From Cordilura impudica (Eukaryota; Arthropoda; Insecta; Diptera; Scathophagidae): a DNA stretch of 64,000 nucleotides. The position numbers were made by a program, and so were the translations under genes. This document shows positions 1-10,611 of this stretch, one piece after another. Where the stretch lies: contig OY821520.1 of assembly GCA_963682025.1 (NCBI GenBank), positions 3,580,426 to 3,644,425 on the forward strand, written 5' to 3'. The notes under the pieces were generated by a model, which was not told the DNA's origin, searched no databases, and was given only the letters and a program-made list of their open reading frames with translations. Each line of letters begins with the position of its first letter. Position 1 is the stretch's first letter.

Positions 1-3000
1 AACATCAATTGAATTTTAGAAAATATCAATATAATTTCAGAAAACATCATTCGAGTTTCAGAAAACATCATTTGAATTTCAGAAAACATAAATAGAATTT
101 CAGAAAACATCAATATAATTTCAGAAAACATCATTCGAGTTTCAGAAAACATCAATTGAATTTCAGAAAACATCAATGTATTTCAGAAACCATCAATATA
201 ATTTCAGAAAACATCATTTGAATTTTAGAGAACATAAATAGAATTTCAGAAAATATCAATATAATTTCAGAAAACATCATTCGAGTTTCAGAAAACATCA
301 TTTGAATTTCAGAAAATATCAATATAATTTCAGAAAACATCATTCGAGTTTCAGAAAACATCATTTGAATTTCAGAAAATATAAATAGAATTTCAGAAAA
401 CATCAATATAATTTCAGAAAACATCATTCGAGTTTCAGAAAACATCAATTGAATTTCAGAAAACATCAATATAATTTCAGAAAATATCAATATAATTTCA
501 GAAAACATCATTCGAGTTTCAGAAAACATCATTTGAATTTCAGAAAACATAAATAGAATTTCAGAAAACATCAATATAATTTCAGAAAACATCATTCGAG
601 TTTCAGAAAACATCACTTGAATTTCAGAAAACATCAATTGTATTTCAGAAACCATCAATATAATTTCAGAAACCATCATTTGAATTTCAGAAAACATAAA
701 TAGAATTTCAGGAAATATCAATATAATTTCAGAAAACATCATTCGAGTTTCAGAAAACATCATTTGAATTTCAGAAAATATCAATATAATTTCAGAAAAC
801 ATCATTCGAGTTTCAGAAAACATCATTTGAATTTCAGAAAACATAAATAGAATTTCAGAAAACATCAATATAATTTCAGAAAACATCATTCGAGTTTCAG
901 AAAGCATCAATAGGATTTCAGAAAACATCAATATAATTTCAGAAAACATCAATATAATTTCAGAAAACATCATTCGAGTTTCAGAAAGCATCAATATAAT
1001 TTCAGAAAACATCAATATAATATCAGAAAACATCATTTGAATTTCAGAAAGCATCAATAGAATTTCAGAAAATATCAATATAATTTCAGAAAACATCATT
1101 CGAGTTTCAGAAAACATCATTTGAATTTCAGAAAATATCAATATAATTTCAGAAAACATCATTCGAGTTTCAGAAAACATCAATTGAATTTTAGAAAATA
1201 TCAATATAATTTCAGAAAACATCATTCGAGTTTCAGAAAACATCATTTGAATTTCAGAAAACATAAACAGAATTTCAGAAAACATCTATATAATTTCAGA
1301 AAACATCATTCGAGTTTCAGAAAGCATCAATAGGATTTCAGAAAACATCAATATAATTTCAGAAAACATCAATATAATTTCAGAAAACATCATTCGAGTT
1401 TCAGAAAGCATCAATATAATTTCAGAAAACATCAATATAATATCAGAAAACATCATTTGAATTTCAGAAAGCATCAATAGAATTTCAGAAAATATCAATA
1501 TAATTTCAGAAAACATCATTCGAGTTTCAGAAAACATCATTTGAATTTCAGAAAATATCAATATAATTTCAGAAAACATCATTCGAGTTTCAGAAAACAT
1601 CAATTGAATTTTAGAAAATATCAATATAATTTCAGAAAACATCATTCGAGTTTCAGAAAACATCATTTGAATTTCAGAAAACATAAATAGAATTTCAGAA
1701 AGCATCAATATAATTTCAGAAAACATCATTCGAGTTTCAGAAAACATCAATTGAATTTCAGAAAACATCAATGTATTTCAGAAACCATCAATATAATTTC
1801 AGAAAACATCATTTGAATTTTAGAAAACATAAATAGAATTTCAGAAAATATCAATATAATTTCAGAAAACATCATTCGAGTTTCAGAAAACATCATTTGA
1901 ATTTCAGAAAATATCAATATAATTTCAGAAAACACCATTCGAGTTTCAGAAAACATCATTTGAATTTCAGAAAACATAAATAGAATTTCAGAAAACATCA
2001 ATATAATTTCAGAAAACATCATTCGAGTTTCAGAAAACATCAATTGAATTTCAGAAAACATCAATATAATTTCAGAAAATATCAATATAATTTCAGAAAA
2101 CATCATTCGAGTTTCAGAAAACATCATTTGAATTTCAGAAAACATAAATAGAATTTCAGAAAACATCAATATAATTTCAGAAAACATCATTTGAATTTCA
2201 GAAAGCATCAATAGAATTTCAGAAAATATCAATATAATTTCAGAAAACATCATTCGAGTTTCAGAAAACATCATTTGAATTTCAGAAAACATAAATAGAA
2301 TTTCAGAAAACATCAATATAATTTCAGAAAACATCATTCGAGTTTCAGAAAACATCAATTGAATTTCAGAAAACATCAATATAATTTCAGAAAACATCAA
2401 TATAATTTCAGAAAACATCAATATAATTTCAGAAAACATCACTCGAGTTTCAGAAAACATCATTTGAATTTCAGAAAACATAAATAGAATTTCAGAAAAC
2501 ATCAATATAATTTCAGAAAACATCATTCGAGTTTCAGAAAACATCAATTGAATTTCAGAAAACATCAATATAATTTCAGAAAACATCAATATAATTTCAG
2601 AAAACATCATTCGAGTTTCAGAAAACATCATTTGAATTTCAGGAAACATAAATAGAATTTCAGAAAACATCAATATAATTTCAGAAAACATCATTTGAAT
2701 TTCAGAAAACATCAATATAATTTCAGAAAACATCATTCGAGTTTCAGAAAACATCAATTGAATTTCAGAAAACATAAATAGAATTTCAGAAAACATCAAT
2801 ATAATTTCAGAAAACATAATTCGAGTTTCAGAAAACTTCAATTGAATTTAAGAAAACATCAATAGAATTTCAGAAAACATCAATTGTATTTCAGAAAACA
2901 TAAAAAGAATTTCAGAAAACATCAATATAATTTCAGAAAACATCAATAGAATTTCAGAAAACATCAATTGTATTTCAGAAAACATCAATTGTATTTCAGA

Positions 3001-3360
3001 AAACATCAATTGAATTTCAGAAAACATAAAAAGAATTTCAGAAAACATCAATATAATTTCAGAAAACATTCGAGTTTCAGAAAACATTATTTGAATTTCA
3101 GAAAACATAAATAGAATTTCAGAAAACATCAATATAATTTCAGAAAACATCAATTGTATCTCAGAAAACATCAATTGTATTTCAGAAAACATCATTTGAA
3201 TTTCAGAAAAGATAAATAGAATTTCAGAAAACATCAATAGAATTTCAAAAAGCATCATTTGAGTTGCTGAAAACATTAACTGTATTTCAGAAAACATCGA
3301 TTGAATTTCAGAAAACATCAATTGCATTTCAGAAAACATCAATTGAATTTCAGAAAACAG
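1..3360. repeat. 21-bp minisatellite array
   Basis: About 160 tandem copies of a 21-bp unit built on the core TTTCAGAAAACATCA, starting before the window. The six bases after the core vary (caatataa, attcgag, atttgaa, aaatagaa types) and these variants recur in the same order, which gives higher-order structure. Because 21 is divisible by 3 and the unit lacks stops in one minus frame, long MFSEIQL-type open frames appear. I read these as a by-product, not a gene. Single 20-bp units near 175 and 1770 shift the frame. The last ~500 bp has more substitutions, as expected at an array edge. Confidence 0.95.
841..1680. repeat. 420-bp higher-order tandem duplication inside the minisatellite
   Basis: Positions 841-1260 and 1261-1680 are two adjacent 420-bp blocks (20 units of 21 bp). 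901-1200 and 1321-1620 read identically, and the flanking parts differ at only a few bases. This indicates a recent duplication by unequal exchange or slippage. A second, older relation links ~121-600 with ~1716-2195 at an offset of 1595 bp (76 units minus one base), and both copies carry the same 20-bp short unit. Confidence 0.85.
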
Positions 3361-3418
3361 CATAATCGACTTATTTTTTATGCACTGGAATATATGATGT
3401 TGATGTTTTCTTTAATTA

Positions 3419-3473
3419 TTAGATGTTTACACATCTCCCTTGTGATCGGACTCACATGATTTTTTTTTTTGTT
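3419..3473 (+). mobile_element. Outer end of the A-rich element family
   Basis: This segment matches the right end of the A-rich family at 43260-43316 almost base for base: AGATGTTTACACATCT, then CTCCC, GATCGGACTCACATGA and a poly-T run. The preceding TTTCTTTAATTATT also matches the family end. The minisatellite to its left therefore occupies the place where other copies carry their internal tandem array, so 1-3473 may be one element. AGATGTTTACACATCT can itself fold into a 6-bp stem with a 4-nt loop. Confidence 0.65.
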
Positions 3474-4529
3474 TGGTTGGACATCTGTTTTTAATGTAGG
3501 ATGCTGACATAACGAACTTTGGAAATCTGGCCTGTATCATCATTGTCCTAGCCATCTCCACAAGCGTTCGATTCATACGTTCTGCTACACCATTTTGCTC
3601 AGGAGTATATTCTACACTTAATTGATGTTTTATACCGCAGTCTTTTAAAAAAATTTTCGAATTCAATACAAGTCAACTCTGCCGCACTATCAGATCGTAT
3701 AGACTTGATCTTTCTTCCAGTTTCCAACTCAACTTCTTTCTTAAATTCCTTTCTAAAAACTCACTTTTGCTTCTCAAAGAATAGACATAAACTTTTCTGG
3801 TATAATCGTCAATAAACGTCATAAAATAAAGTTTGCTTCCCATTGATTCTACTCTCATAAGTCCGTAGTTGTAATATGTCTGTAGATGACTTTTCGTTTT
3901 TCTTAGAAAATGCTTGTCTTCTTTGCTTACCGCGAATGTAACTTATGCACTGAATGTTCTGGCTTTTAAAATTTGGTAAACCCGAAACCATGTTCTCTGA
4001 CTTTAATCTTTCTAAATCTTGAGAGTTTAAATGTCCATATCGCTTGTGCCACAACTCAAATTCCTTTTGAGTCTTTTCAGAAACATATGTAGCATCATTA
4101 TTCCTTTTAAAACATTCAACATAGTAAACCCCATCTTTCTTATCGGAATGTATCAAAACATGCCCATTTTTGTATATTATTGCCCTTTGAGAATATATTT
4201 CGCTCTTGCATCCATTATCTGTGGCCTTTCCTATCGAAAAGGATATACCGGGGATATACAGGGTCTTAAGAAGATTAACCGTACTAATATGACTATTATA
4301 TATTATATTTATTTGAGCTGTACCAATCCCCATGATTTCCAAATGTTTATCATCAGCTGATCGCACTGTACCTCTAAAAGTTTCATCGATTTCTAAGAAC
4401 TGTGACTATAAATAAGTCATATGGGAAGAGGCTCCACTATTAAGTATCCAAATACAACTAGCTTGTTTTGAGGTATTTGAACTATTAGTTACTCTAGTTG
4501 ATACTACGTATCTAGTATGATATGATTTA
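3474..4529 (-). pseudogene. copia-type pol remnant: protease, pre-integrase zinc region, integrase (broken)
   Basis: Downstream of gag on the minus strand. The protease region has the shape of the D-S-G-A-S active site but reads N-S-G at 4433-4441, so the catalytic Asp is lost, and an in-frame TAG follows at 4406-4408. The next part has the pre-integrase His-rich motif (HKRYGH), but its Cys pair reads C-I-S-Y, losing a metal ligand. The integrase core shows FIDDYTRKVYVYSL and the catalytic-Glu region EYTPEQNGVAERMNRTL. Frames shift near 3820 and 3670. Reverse transcriptase, RNase H and the 3' LTR are absent; the fragment ends against the A-rich family end. Family call: Ty1/copia (Pseudoviridae-like) retrotransposon, inactive. 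Confidence 0.88.
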
Positions 4530-5366
4530 TTATCTGGAGCGACATACATATACTTCATTTGATTTATTTAATTTAATTTTACAGTTTTTGGCCATGTGGC
4601 CTCTCTTTCCACAATTATAACAGTTAAAAGGAAAAATTTTCATACCTTCATCATACATGTCGTTGTTAAAATTATCTCGCATCTTCTTGTTACCTTTTTT
4701 ATATTTGTATACCTTTAGAGTGTTGTGTTGTGCAAACAATTCACTTTGATTGGGATTTTCACCAATTTCTAGGAGTCTCGAACGTAAAATATTGAGACTT
4801 GGAAACTCATTGACAGTGTCGAATGTTGCCTCTATAGCTTTATATTCGATTGACAAACCATCCAATAATATTGCCGTCAACAAGTCTTCATCTATATCAG
4901 CCACCTTTTCTCGAAGTTCGGACACTGCAACATCAAATTCTACCAAATACTCCGAAATATTTTGGTTTTCAACCATTTTCAAATTTAATATTTTGCGGAA
5001 CAATTCTGTTTTCTTCTTTGTAGTCCTCCTGTCGTTCTCGTGAGATGTTTCAAAATTTTTATCCATTCGTATAATATTTGATTCCAAGGAAATAATAATC
5101 TCAGCACGGGCATCTTGATCTTTATCATCATAATCACGCTGTTTCAATATACTCTCTTCATACATTTTCTTTTCTGCCGTTGCAGCATCTTTTCCGGTTG
5201 TAGCTACATCCGGTCTTATTTCTTCACTAATTACCATACGCAACAAACGATTTTTATGCAAAATCGCCTCCATTTGGGTAATCCATGTAGTAAAGTTATT
5301 TCTATTTAGCAAAGGTATTCTTCCTGATACCTTAGCCATTTTTTCTTCTTCACTAACTTTGTACAC
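4530..5366 (-). pseudogene. copia-type Gag with CCHC zinc knuckle
   Basis: An open frame of 278 residues beginning at the first Met after the primer-binding site. It looks like a copia Gag: an N-terminal stretch with ITQMEAIL, a central region like UBN2/retrotran_gag (SEYLVEFDVAVSELR), and a C-terminal zinc knuckle, CYNCGKRGHMAKNC, at about residues 249-262 (C-x2-C-x4-H-x4-C). Gag forms the particle and binds RNA in this family. The frame is intact, but it ends one frame away from the protease part, whereas in copia gag and pol are one frame, so a frameshift separates them. Labelled pseudogene because the element as a whole is dead. Confidence 0.88.
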
Positions 5367-5399
5367 AATTATTTATTAACTCACGCGAGGTTTTGGTGT

Positions 5400-5412
5400 G
5401 GGCCCATAACCT
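5400..5412 (-). other. Primer-binding site for an internal fragment of initiator tRNA-Met
   Basis: Plus-strand TGGGCCCATAACC matches the anticodon-arm region of insect initiator tRNA-Met as I recall it. It sits 34 bp upstream of the gag ATG on the minus strand. Copia-type elements are known to prime from a tRNA-iMet half-molecule, so site and family agree. Confidence 0.8.
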
Positions 5413-5561
5413 ATTGAAATATATAAGCTCAGAGTTTAAAGAAAAAATAATGTTGTTTATTGTGAGAGTTCAAAATAAAAAGTGAAGTAAATATTTTGTA
5501 GGACATTAAAATAAAAAACTTAATTTTCTATGAACTATTGTTTCTTTTTGATATAGTAGAA
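5413..5561 (-). mobile_element. Probable partial 5' LTR of the copia element
   Basis: Adjoins the primer-binding site, so by position it should be the 5' LTR. On the minus strand a TTTCA end lies a few bases before the site, compatible with the TG...CA rule. The outer boundary is not visible, because no second LTR is in the window to compare. AT-rich, with a TATATATTTC stretch. Confidence 0.45.
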
Positions 5562-5717
5562 TACGATAAAGTTGATTTCCAACAAAAAAGTAGAACAGTT
5601 TTCGAGATATTCCAAAAATAACCGTTAATTGTGTTTTTAAAAGAGAAGATGTCACTTAAATGCAATTATCTTTGATAAAAAATAATTTTAACATGTTTTG
5701 TATAACATTAGCCACCA

Positions 5718-6485
5718 TTTTTATACCTTATAGCACTATGTGGTTTGGGTATAATGACTTTGTGCCCATCTTTAATTATACCGATCGAATCAGAATCACT
5801 TTCTAAGTTGATTTAACAATGTCCGTCCGTCCGTCCGTCCGTCTGTGTGTCCATGTAAAGCTTGTAATCAAACTGCAGGTCGCAAATATGAATGTATTTT
5901 GATGAAATTTGGTACATAAGCTTTTATCGGCCATGGGATGAACGCTATTGAAATTGGTGAGAAGCGGTCCATGTTCAGACCTAGCGCCCATACAAATGAC
6001 CCCTATGAAATCAACATATATTGCCATAAGATCCAAATTATCGTACAAATCTTAGTTAAATTGGGTTTGTCTGTATATATTACATCCATTAATCAGTAGT
6101 CCAAAAATGATCCCTATTGGACAACTCTTAGTCATAGGCCCCATATAGAGCTGCTTCCCGATCTTCACTTAAATCTATCAAAAAACAAAAATATTGCACT
6201 GATTCTTCTCAAATTTTGTTTGTATATATTTTTGCAAAATACAAGAGACTTTACTAAACATGATCAGGATCGGTCCATTTTTGGACCAAGTCCCTATATA
6301 GATATAGCATCCGATATGAACTTTTTCATATCTGCAGCCAAAAAAATTAATAAAAATCCCACTCAAATTTGGTTTTTGGTTATTTTCTATGTCCAGTTAG
6401 TTGGGCCTAAGAGATAGGGTCTCTAAACGCATGGTATAGGGTATCGTATAGTCGGTCTAGACCGACTATAATTTTCTTACTTGTT
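5718..6485 (+). mobile_element. DINE-like Helentron-associated element, copy A
   Basis: Starts with TTTTATACCTTATAGCACTATG and ends with the palindrome TAGTCGGTCTAGACCGACTA plus TAATTTTCTTACTTGTT. It contains (GTCC)5 at ~5821. The internal sequence is collinear with about a dozen other copies in the window. The GTCY tract, the subterminal inverted repeats (ATACCCTATACCA and its complement in the better copies) and the 3' hairpin before TTACTTGTT are hallmarks of the DINE-1/mini-me group. It has no coding capacity; such elements depend on Helentron proteins supplied elsewhere. Confidence 0.8.
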
Positions 6486-6816
6486 AAATTTATAGTAAAT
6501 AAATCACCCCTGAATATATCAACAACCAATTGAGAAAACGTTGGGTAAAGCATGAAATAAATTTGTTTTATTTGCATGGAACTAACCGACTAGTAAGCTA
6601 AGCTCAGTATCAGTAGATTTATAAAGCATCACTAAAATAATAAACTAGTCAAACTAAAATATATCTGCGAATATGTTAGACGGATTATGTATTTCTCTTT
6701 ATGAATGAAAGGTAAAAAAATTTCTAAAATAACCATGTGTTGTTTGTGAAGACAAGTCAAGAAATGACAGATTTACAGTAGACAAAGGTTCAAACTTCTT
6801 GAAAAATTTGATGATT

Positions 6817-7022
6817 AATTAATTTATTTATTTATTTTATTTATTTATATTAATTACAATACAAGTAAATTTGTATTCTAATTTTGAGTCCAGGGATAAG
6901 CCGGGTGACTAAAACCATTTGGCTGGTTTTTGCAGCGACCTACCAAATCCTCTGGAGGTAATCGAACCCACAACCCCCGCATGATAGGCGAGCACGCTAA
7001 CTACTCATCTACAGGGGCACTT
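6817..7022 (-). mobile_element. tRNA-derived SINE with 13-bp target-site duplication
   Basis: On the minus strand the head reads GTGCCCCTGTAGATGAG, then an A-box-like stretch, an anticodon-arm-like CTATCATGCGGG and a perfect B box, GGTTCGATT(A)CC, followed by an unrelated body and an AT-rich ATTT-type tail. It is flanked by direct repeats AAATTTGATGATT at 6804-6816 and 7023-7035, as expected for LINE-machinery insertion. The anticodon arm resembles tRNA-Asp. A second copy lies at 25214-25365. Pol III-transcribed and non-coding. Confidence 0.88.
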
Positions 7023-7488
7023 AAATTTGATGATTTTTTTTTTTTTTTTTTTTTACAATTTTTCTCTTTTTAAGTTATTTTTTTAAATCAAAAAAATTAA
7101 AAATTTTAATGTTTTATTACACGGGACATTAGTCTATTTCAATGCGAACATTTTGCACCTAACTAGATCCAGAATGGTGCGAAATTGACAAAGCTACAGA
7201 ATAATTTGTGAATTAATCCACTTTTCGCTTTTTATCAAATCAAAAACCCAAACCAAGTAAATACGCAGAATTTGAAAAACGAAAGCTGTAAATGTTAGAA
7301 ACATTGAATTTTGTAAAAAAAAAACAATAAAAATGCTTATGATAATAAAATTATCGCAGGTCAAATATTTTTAAGAAAGAAAAGGTTAAAGCATAAGCAT
7401 GAGTCCGATTCATCTGATTCAAGTGATTTTGAGTACAGTGATTAAAAAAGAAAAAACATCTAAAAATTAAAGCATTTTTTATTAACGT

Positions 7489-7556
7489 TGTGCTGAACGC
7501 TATTCAAATTGGTGAGAATCGGTCCATGTTCAGACCTAGTCCCCATACAAATGACC
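7489..7556 (+). mobile_element. DINE-like fragment
   Basis: A 68-bp piece matching the middle of the DINE-like family (GAACGCTATTCAAATTGGTG, GAATCGGTCCATGTTCAGAC). Both ends are lost. Confidence 0.75.
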
Positions 7557-8434
7557 GGCATGTTTCCCTTAATGATCCATCGTATGTAGTAATGTTTCAT
7601 GTCCAAATTTATGTTTCAATTTTGGTTCGTCAAAAATCAAATTATTTTGATATTTTATGTTTCCAACCTGAATGTTCCACGGCTGTATCAATGTTTACTG
7701 TTTTTGCTCTATTATTTAATTGAGAGCAGTGCTATAATGTTGTTTTGTATATCGGACAAAAATGGAAAACATTTAAGATAATGAAAATTTTAAGAATTTT
7801 ATTAATAATAATGAATACTGATAATTGAAATTTTAAGAATTTTATAAACTAATATAAAAATGTATAAATTTTTATAAATTTTTGAAAATTTTATAGCTGA
7901 ATATAAAATTTAATTTCTTCCGCATATATTTGTTTAATATGTACTAATATATTCAATAAACAAACAGAATTGATGTTTCCATCGTCTGTATTAAAAAAAA
8001 AATAATATCGATTGAAAAATTTCGATAATGAATGCGACGATTCGAACCCAGATATTTGTAAAGTGTGAAATTGGTTTAAAATCACGGGATTTTACTAAAA
8101 ACCTTTAAACTCTACTACCGGTTACATTTGTTTATTATTTTATTTATTTATTAAAAATAATATTAAATGCAGTGATCATTGTTAAATATATATATAATAA
8201 GTTGTAGTGTTACGAATAACTTTAAATGATTGAGAAAATTAATTATAAATTTTTATAAAAATAAATGTTTAATAAAATAGCAACATTCTATATGGAATAC
8301 CGAAATTAGGCCCGTTTTAGAAAAAAACGTTTTTATAACGCTATTCGCTCCCTGATTTAATCTCCTTACACTTCATTTTGTCTCCAAACACTTCCAATAA
8401 ATGTGCCTTCATTTTATCTCCAAACACTTACTTT
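7557..8434. other. No gene seen
   Basis: AT-rich sequence inside the old transposon. A degenerate tRNA-like stretch with a B-box-like GGTTCGAATCG on the minus strand lies near 8040-8055, too weak to call. No frame has recognisable protein similarity. Confidence 0.6.
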
Positions 8435-8458
8435 TGCCTAGGCTATTAATATTATAGA
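8435..8458 (-). mobile_element. 5'-terminal scrap of the small Helitron
   Basis: The minus strand begins TCTATAATATTAATAG and continues CCTAGGC, matching the 5' end of the Helitron family (62086, 45978, 58586). Only 24 bp, so it may be a truncated copy or a chance match. Confidence 0.4.
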
Positions 8459-8899
8459 TTTATTGTATTATTGTATTATTTAAAAAAATTTTGTTTTATT
8501 ATGAAAAATAGTAATAACTACTAAAAATGTTTATTAATGAAAGTTGTCAACATATAATTGTGTCAATATTACTATATTGAAAAAAGAAAAAAACAGAAAA
8601 ACCATTTCCAAATAGAGTAAAGACGCGGTTTTCTTTAGAACTCAAATTAAACTAAACAAAATACCGAAATATTTTGGTGCAATTCTGGAAATCATTGTGG
8701 TTTGTGAATAAAAACATCTATTCAAGCAGTAAACGCTATCTACATGTGTATAGCAAGCAACTGCTTGTTTATCATACTTGTTGGTTGCAGTTGTATGCTA
8801 TACATTCATGGCGCTTTCTGTTGGTTGAGGAATCAGCTAAATAATTGTAGCTTCCATTTCCGTAAATAGTTCCGCTTCCGTAAGGGAAGTTTGTGATTT

Positions 8900-8937
8900 T
8901 TACCCCCCTGATCGCATAGATGTTTACACATCAAAAA
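8900..8937 (-). mobile_element. Terminal fragment of the A-rich element family
   Basis: The minus strand starts GATGTGTAAACATCTATGCG and runs into CAGGGGGGTAAA, matching the left ends at 40525 and 56139. The neighbouring 8700-8899 may be a diverged relative (it has GGCGCTTTCTG), but I cannot prove it. Confidence 0.5.
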
Positions 8938-8989
8938 CAATAAGAAATAATATGAAGTTACCGAAAAATAAAGTTAGCGTCAAGAATGA

Positions 8990-10048
8990 TGCAACGTAGT
9001 TTTATGACATCTGACGTAAGAATTTCATATTATAGAAGACGACATAAGCTTTTTTTCCGATTACTTTTCGAAAAAGACAGTATTTGTATTGCCATGACAT
9101 AAACGGATTGTTCAATCAATTTCGGGAGACATACAATCCAAATGTTTGGCGGTTACTTATCGACAACAGCAAGTTAAGCTTGAAAGTTGTTGTTTTGATG
9201 CACAAAGGTAATGAAAAGCCGTCAATTCCAGTGGCACATGCAGATAACGTTAAAGAGTCGTAGGAGTTGTTGCCATGGTGGCTTGTTTTGTAACCAGGCT
9301 GCACGAAATATTGCTCTTTTTTGTGCAAATGGGACCGCCGAGTGCGTCATGAACACTATGCCGAAAAAGATTGGCCGGATAGAGTAAATTTTACGCTTGC
9401 CCAAGATGATGTCATATACAAAGCTCTGGTAAAAAGGAAAAGTTTATTTTGCCACCGTTACATACTTAACTTGGCTTATTCAAAAATTTCATCAAAGCTT
9501 TGCTAAAAAGAGGAAATACCCGAAAACCGTTTTTCCCAAAGTATCTATCAGATGCCAAAATTAAAGAAAGGGTTTTTGTGGGACCACAAACTACAAAGCT
9601 ACTGAAATATTCCAAATTTGATTCGATTTTGTTTGAAGATATATCAAAGGCATGACAGTCATTTGGTTTGACGGTATCAAACTTTCTGGGAAATTTCAGA
9701 AGCCCAAATTATGAAGTTATCATTCAAGATTTGTTAAAAAACTATGAGAAAATTGGTACAGTTTTTAACACGATTTTGTTTTTGTTCATTTTTTATATTA
9801 ACATTCATTTTTGTATCATAATTAAAAATGGAGTTAATGTGTCTTTAAAAATACACATTCTGCATTCGCACTTAAATTTCTTCCCAAATAAGGTTGGCGA
9901 TAAAAGTGACGAGAATGGTGAGCGTTTTCATCAACAAATACAAGAAAGGGGCGTAGATGAGGCGATGTTGGTCGACTATTGTTGGTTTCTTGTTCGAGAG
10001 GCAGAAAATAATCACAATAAGCAAAGCAACAGTTTAAGCCAGTTTTAA
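8990..10048 (+). pseudogene. Decayed transposon ORF (multi-copy arthropod family, long-TIR DNA transposon)
   Basis: Reading across frame breaks gives, in order: CNDING-like text near 9090, RLLIDNSKLSLKVVVLMHKG (~9150-9205), CSFLCKWDRRVRHEHYAEKD (~9313-9372), FLGNFRSPNYEV, LKIHILHSHLNFFP (~9845), a GERFHQQI segment and a C-terminal MLVDYCWFLVRE. I recognise this order from a protein found in many arthropod genomes, usually annotated as uncharacterised. Its setting between inverted repeats supports a transposase or transposon-borne gene. It is broken by stops (for example a TAG near 9261) and frameshifts. The element at 14121-16972 carries a homologue on the other strand. Exact superfamily unknown to me. 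Confidence 0.75.
9756..9833 (+). other. Possible 78-bp intron in the transposon ORF
   Basis: GT at 9756-9757 and AG at 9832-9833 enclose a very T/A-rich insert. Its translation, a hydrophobic FNTILFLFIFYINIHF run, is foreign to the family, and the flanks join in frame. Its length is a multiple of three, so the frame reads through either way. Inferred from protein-family comparison only. Confidence 0.4.
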
Positions 10049-10084
10049 TATTTATTGTTACTAACATTTAGCTTTGTATATTTC

Positions 10085-10611
10085 CTTGTTGTTTTTTTTT
10101 TTTTTTTTGATAAAAATTGAAAAGTGAGATAACTCGATTATTCTTCAGCAACTCTGTCATTTTTACATTGATCTGGATACTAACTATTGGGCAAAAAATA
10201 TTCGCATTGAAATAAACTAACGCAGAAAGTGACACAACTTAATAGAATTTTATTGTTTGGTTTTACAAAAATAAGTTGAAAAGAGCAAAATTGTAAAAAA
10301 TCGTTAAAATTTTTGTGAAATTTGAATTTTGGTCCATTGTAACTCAGTCATTTCTTGACCAATTTTTACAAGCGATCAGTGGTTGTTTTAGTAATTTCAT
10401 TGTCTTTCAATAAAAAAAAAACGTCGAATATTTTGGAAGATATTTTTATTAAAGTGACATCATCTTTTTTAAAAACGTAAATAACGGTAAATTTGCAATA
10501 TCTTGAAAACTGTTCTACTTTTGACCATTATGACTTCACATCCGGATTCGGTGGACCATTTAACATATCAGATTCATTTGCACGACTTTGTTGAAAATTT
10601 GTGACACAGTG
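10085..10611 (-). repeat. Right terminal inverted repeat of the old DNA transposon
   Basis: Reverse complement of the left-arm blocks at 5562-7240. The outermost bases, read inward on the minus strand, are CACTGTGTCACAAATTTT. These resemble the first bases of the 14121-16972 element (CACTGTGGAACAAATTGAG), tying the two elements to one group. The arm is over 500 bp long. Confidence 0.7.

Larger units (their letters stand above)
5562..7240 (+). repeat. Left terminal inverted repeat of an old DNA transposon, broken by later insertions
   Basis: Three blocks read as the reverse complement of 10085-10530. 5580-5660 shares GTAGAACAGTTTTC and GATGTCACTT. 6745-6800 shares GTCAAGAAATGAC. 7036-7240 shares TATTTCAATGCGAA and a CTTTTTATCAAA end. 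Between the blocks sit a DINE (5718-6485) and a SINE (6817-7022). The outermost bases are missing or too diverged, probably lost at the copia junction. Together with the right arm it brackets the transposon gene remnant at 8990-10048. Confidence 0.7.

Noticed and set aside
1..3360. CRISPR-like array
   Set aside because: Units are contiguous with no unique spacers, and the DNA is eukaryotic.
173..3363. Long minus-strand open frames of MFSEIQL/MFSETRM repeats, and a plus frame of NFRKHH repeats
   Set aside because: Both strands stay open because the 21-bp unit is a multiple of three without stops. Frame changes at 20-bp units and the absence of non-repeat sequence argue against a protein.
8030..8125. 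Possible tRNA-like SINE on the minus strand (B-box-like GGTTCGAATCG)
   Set aside because: No A box in the right place, no second copy, no target duplication.
9116..9404. Two minus-strand frames over the transposon gene
   Set aside because: Antisense shadows; the plus strand carries the recognisable FLCKWD segment there.
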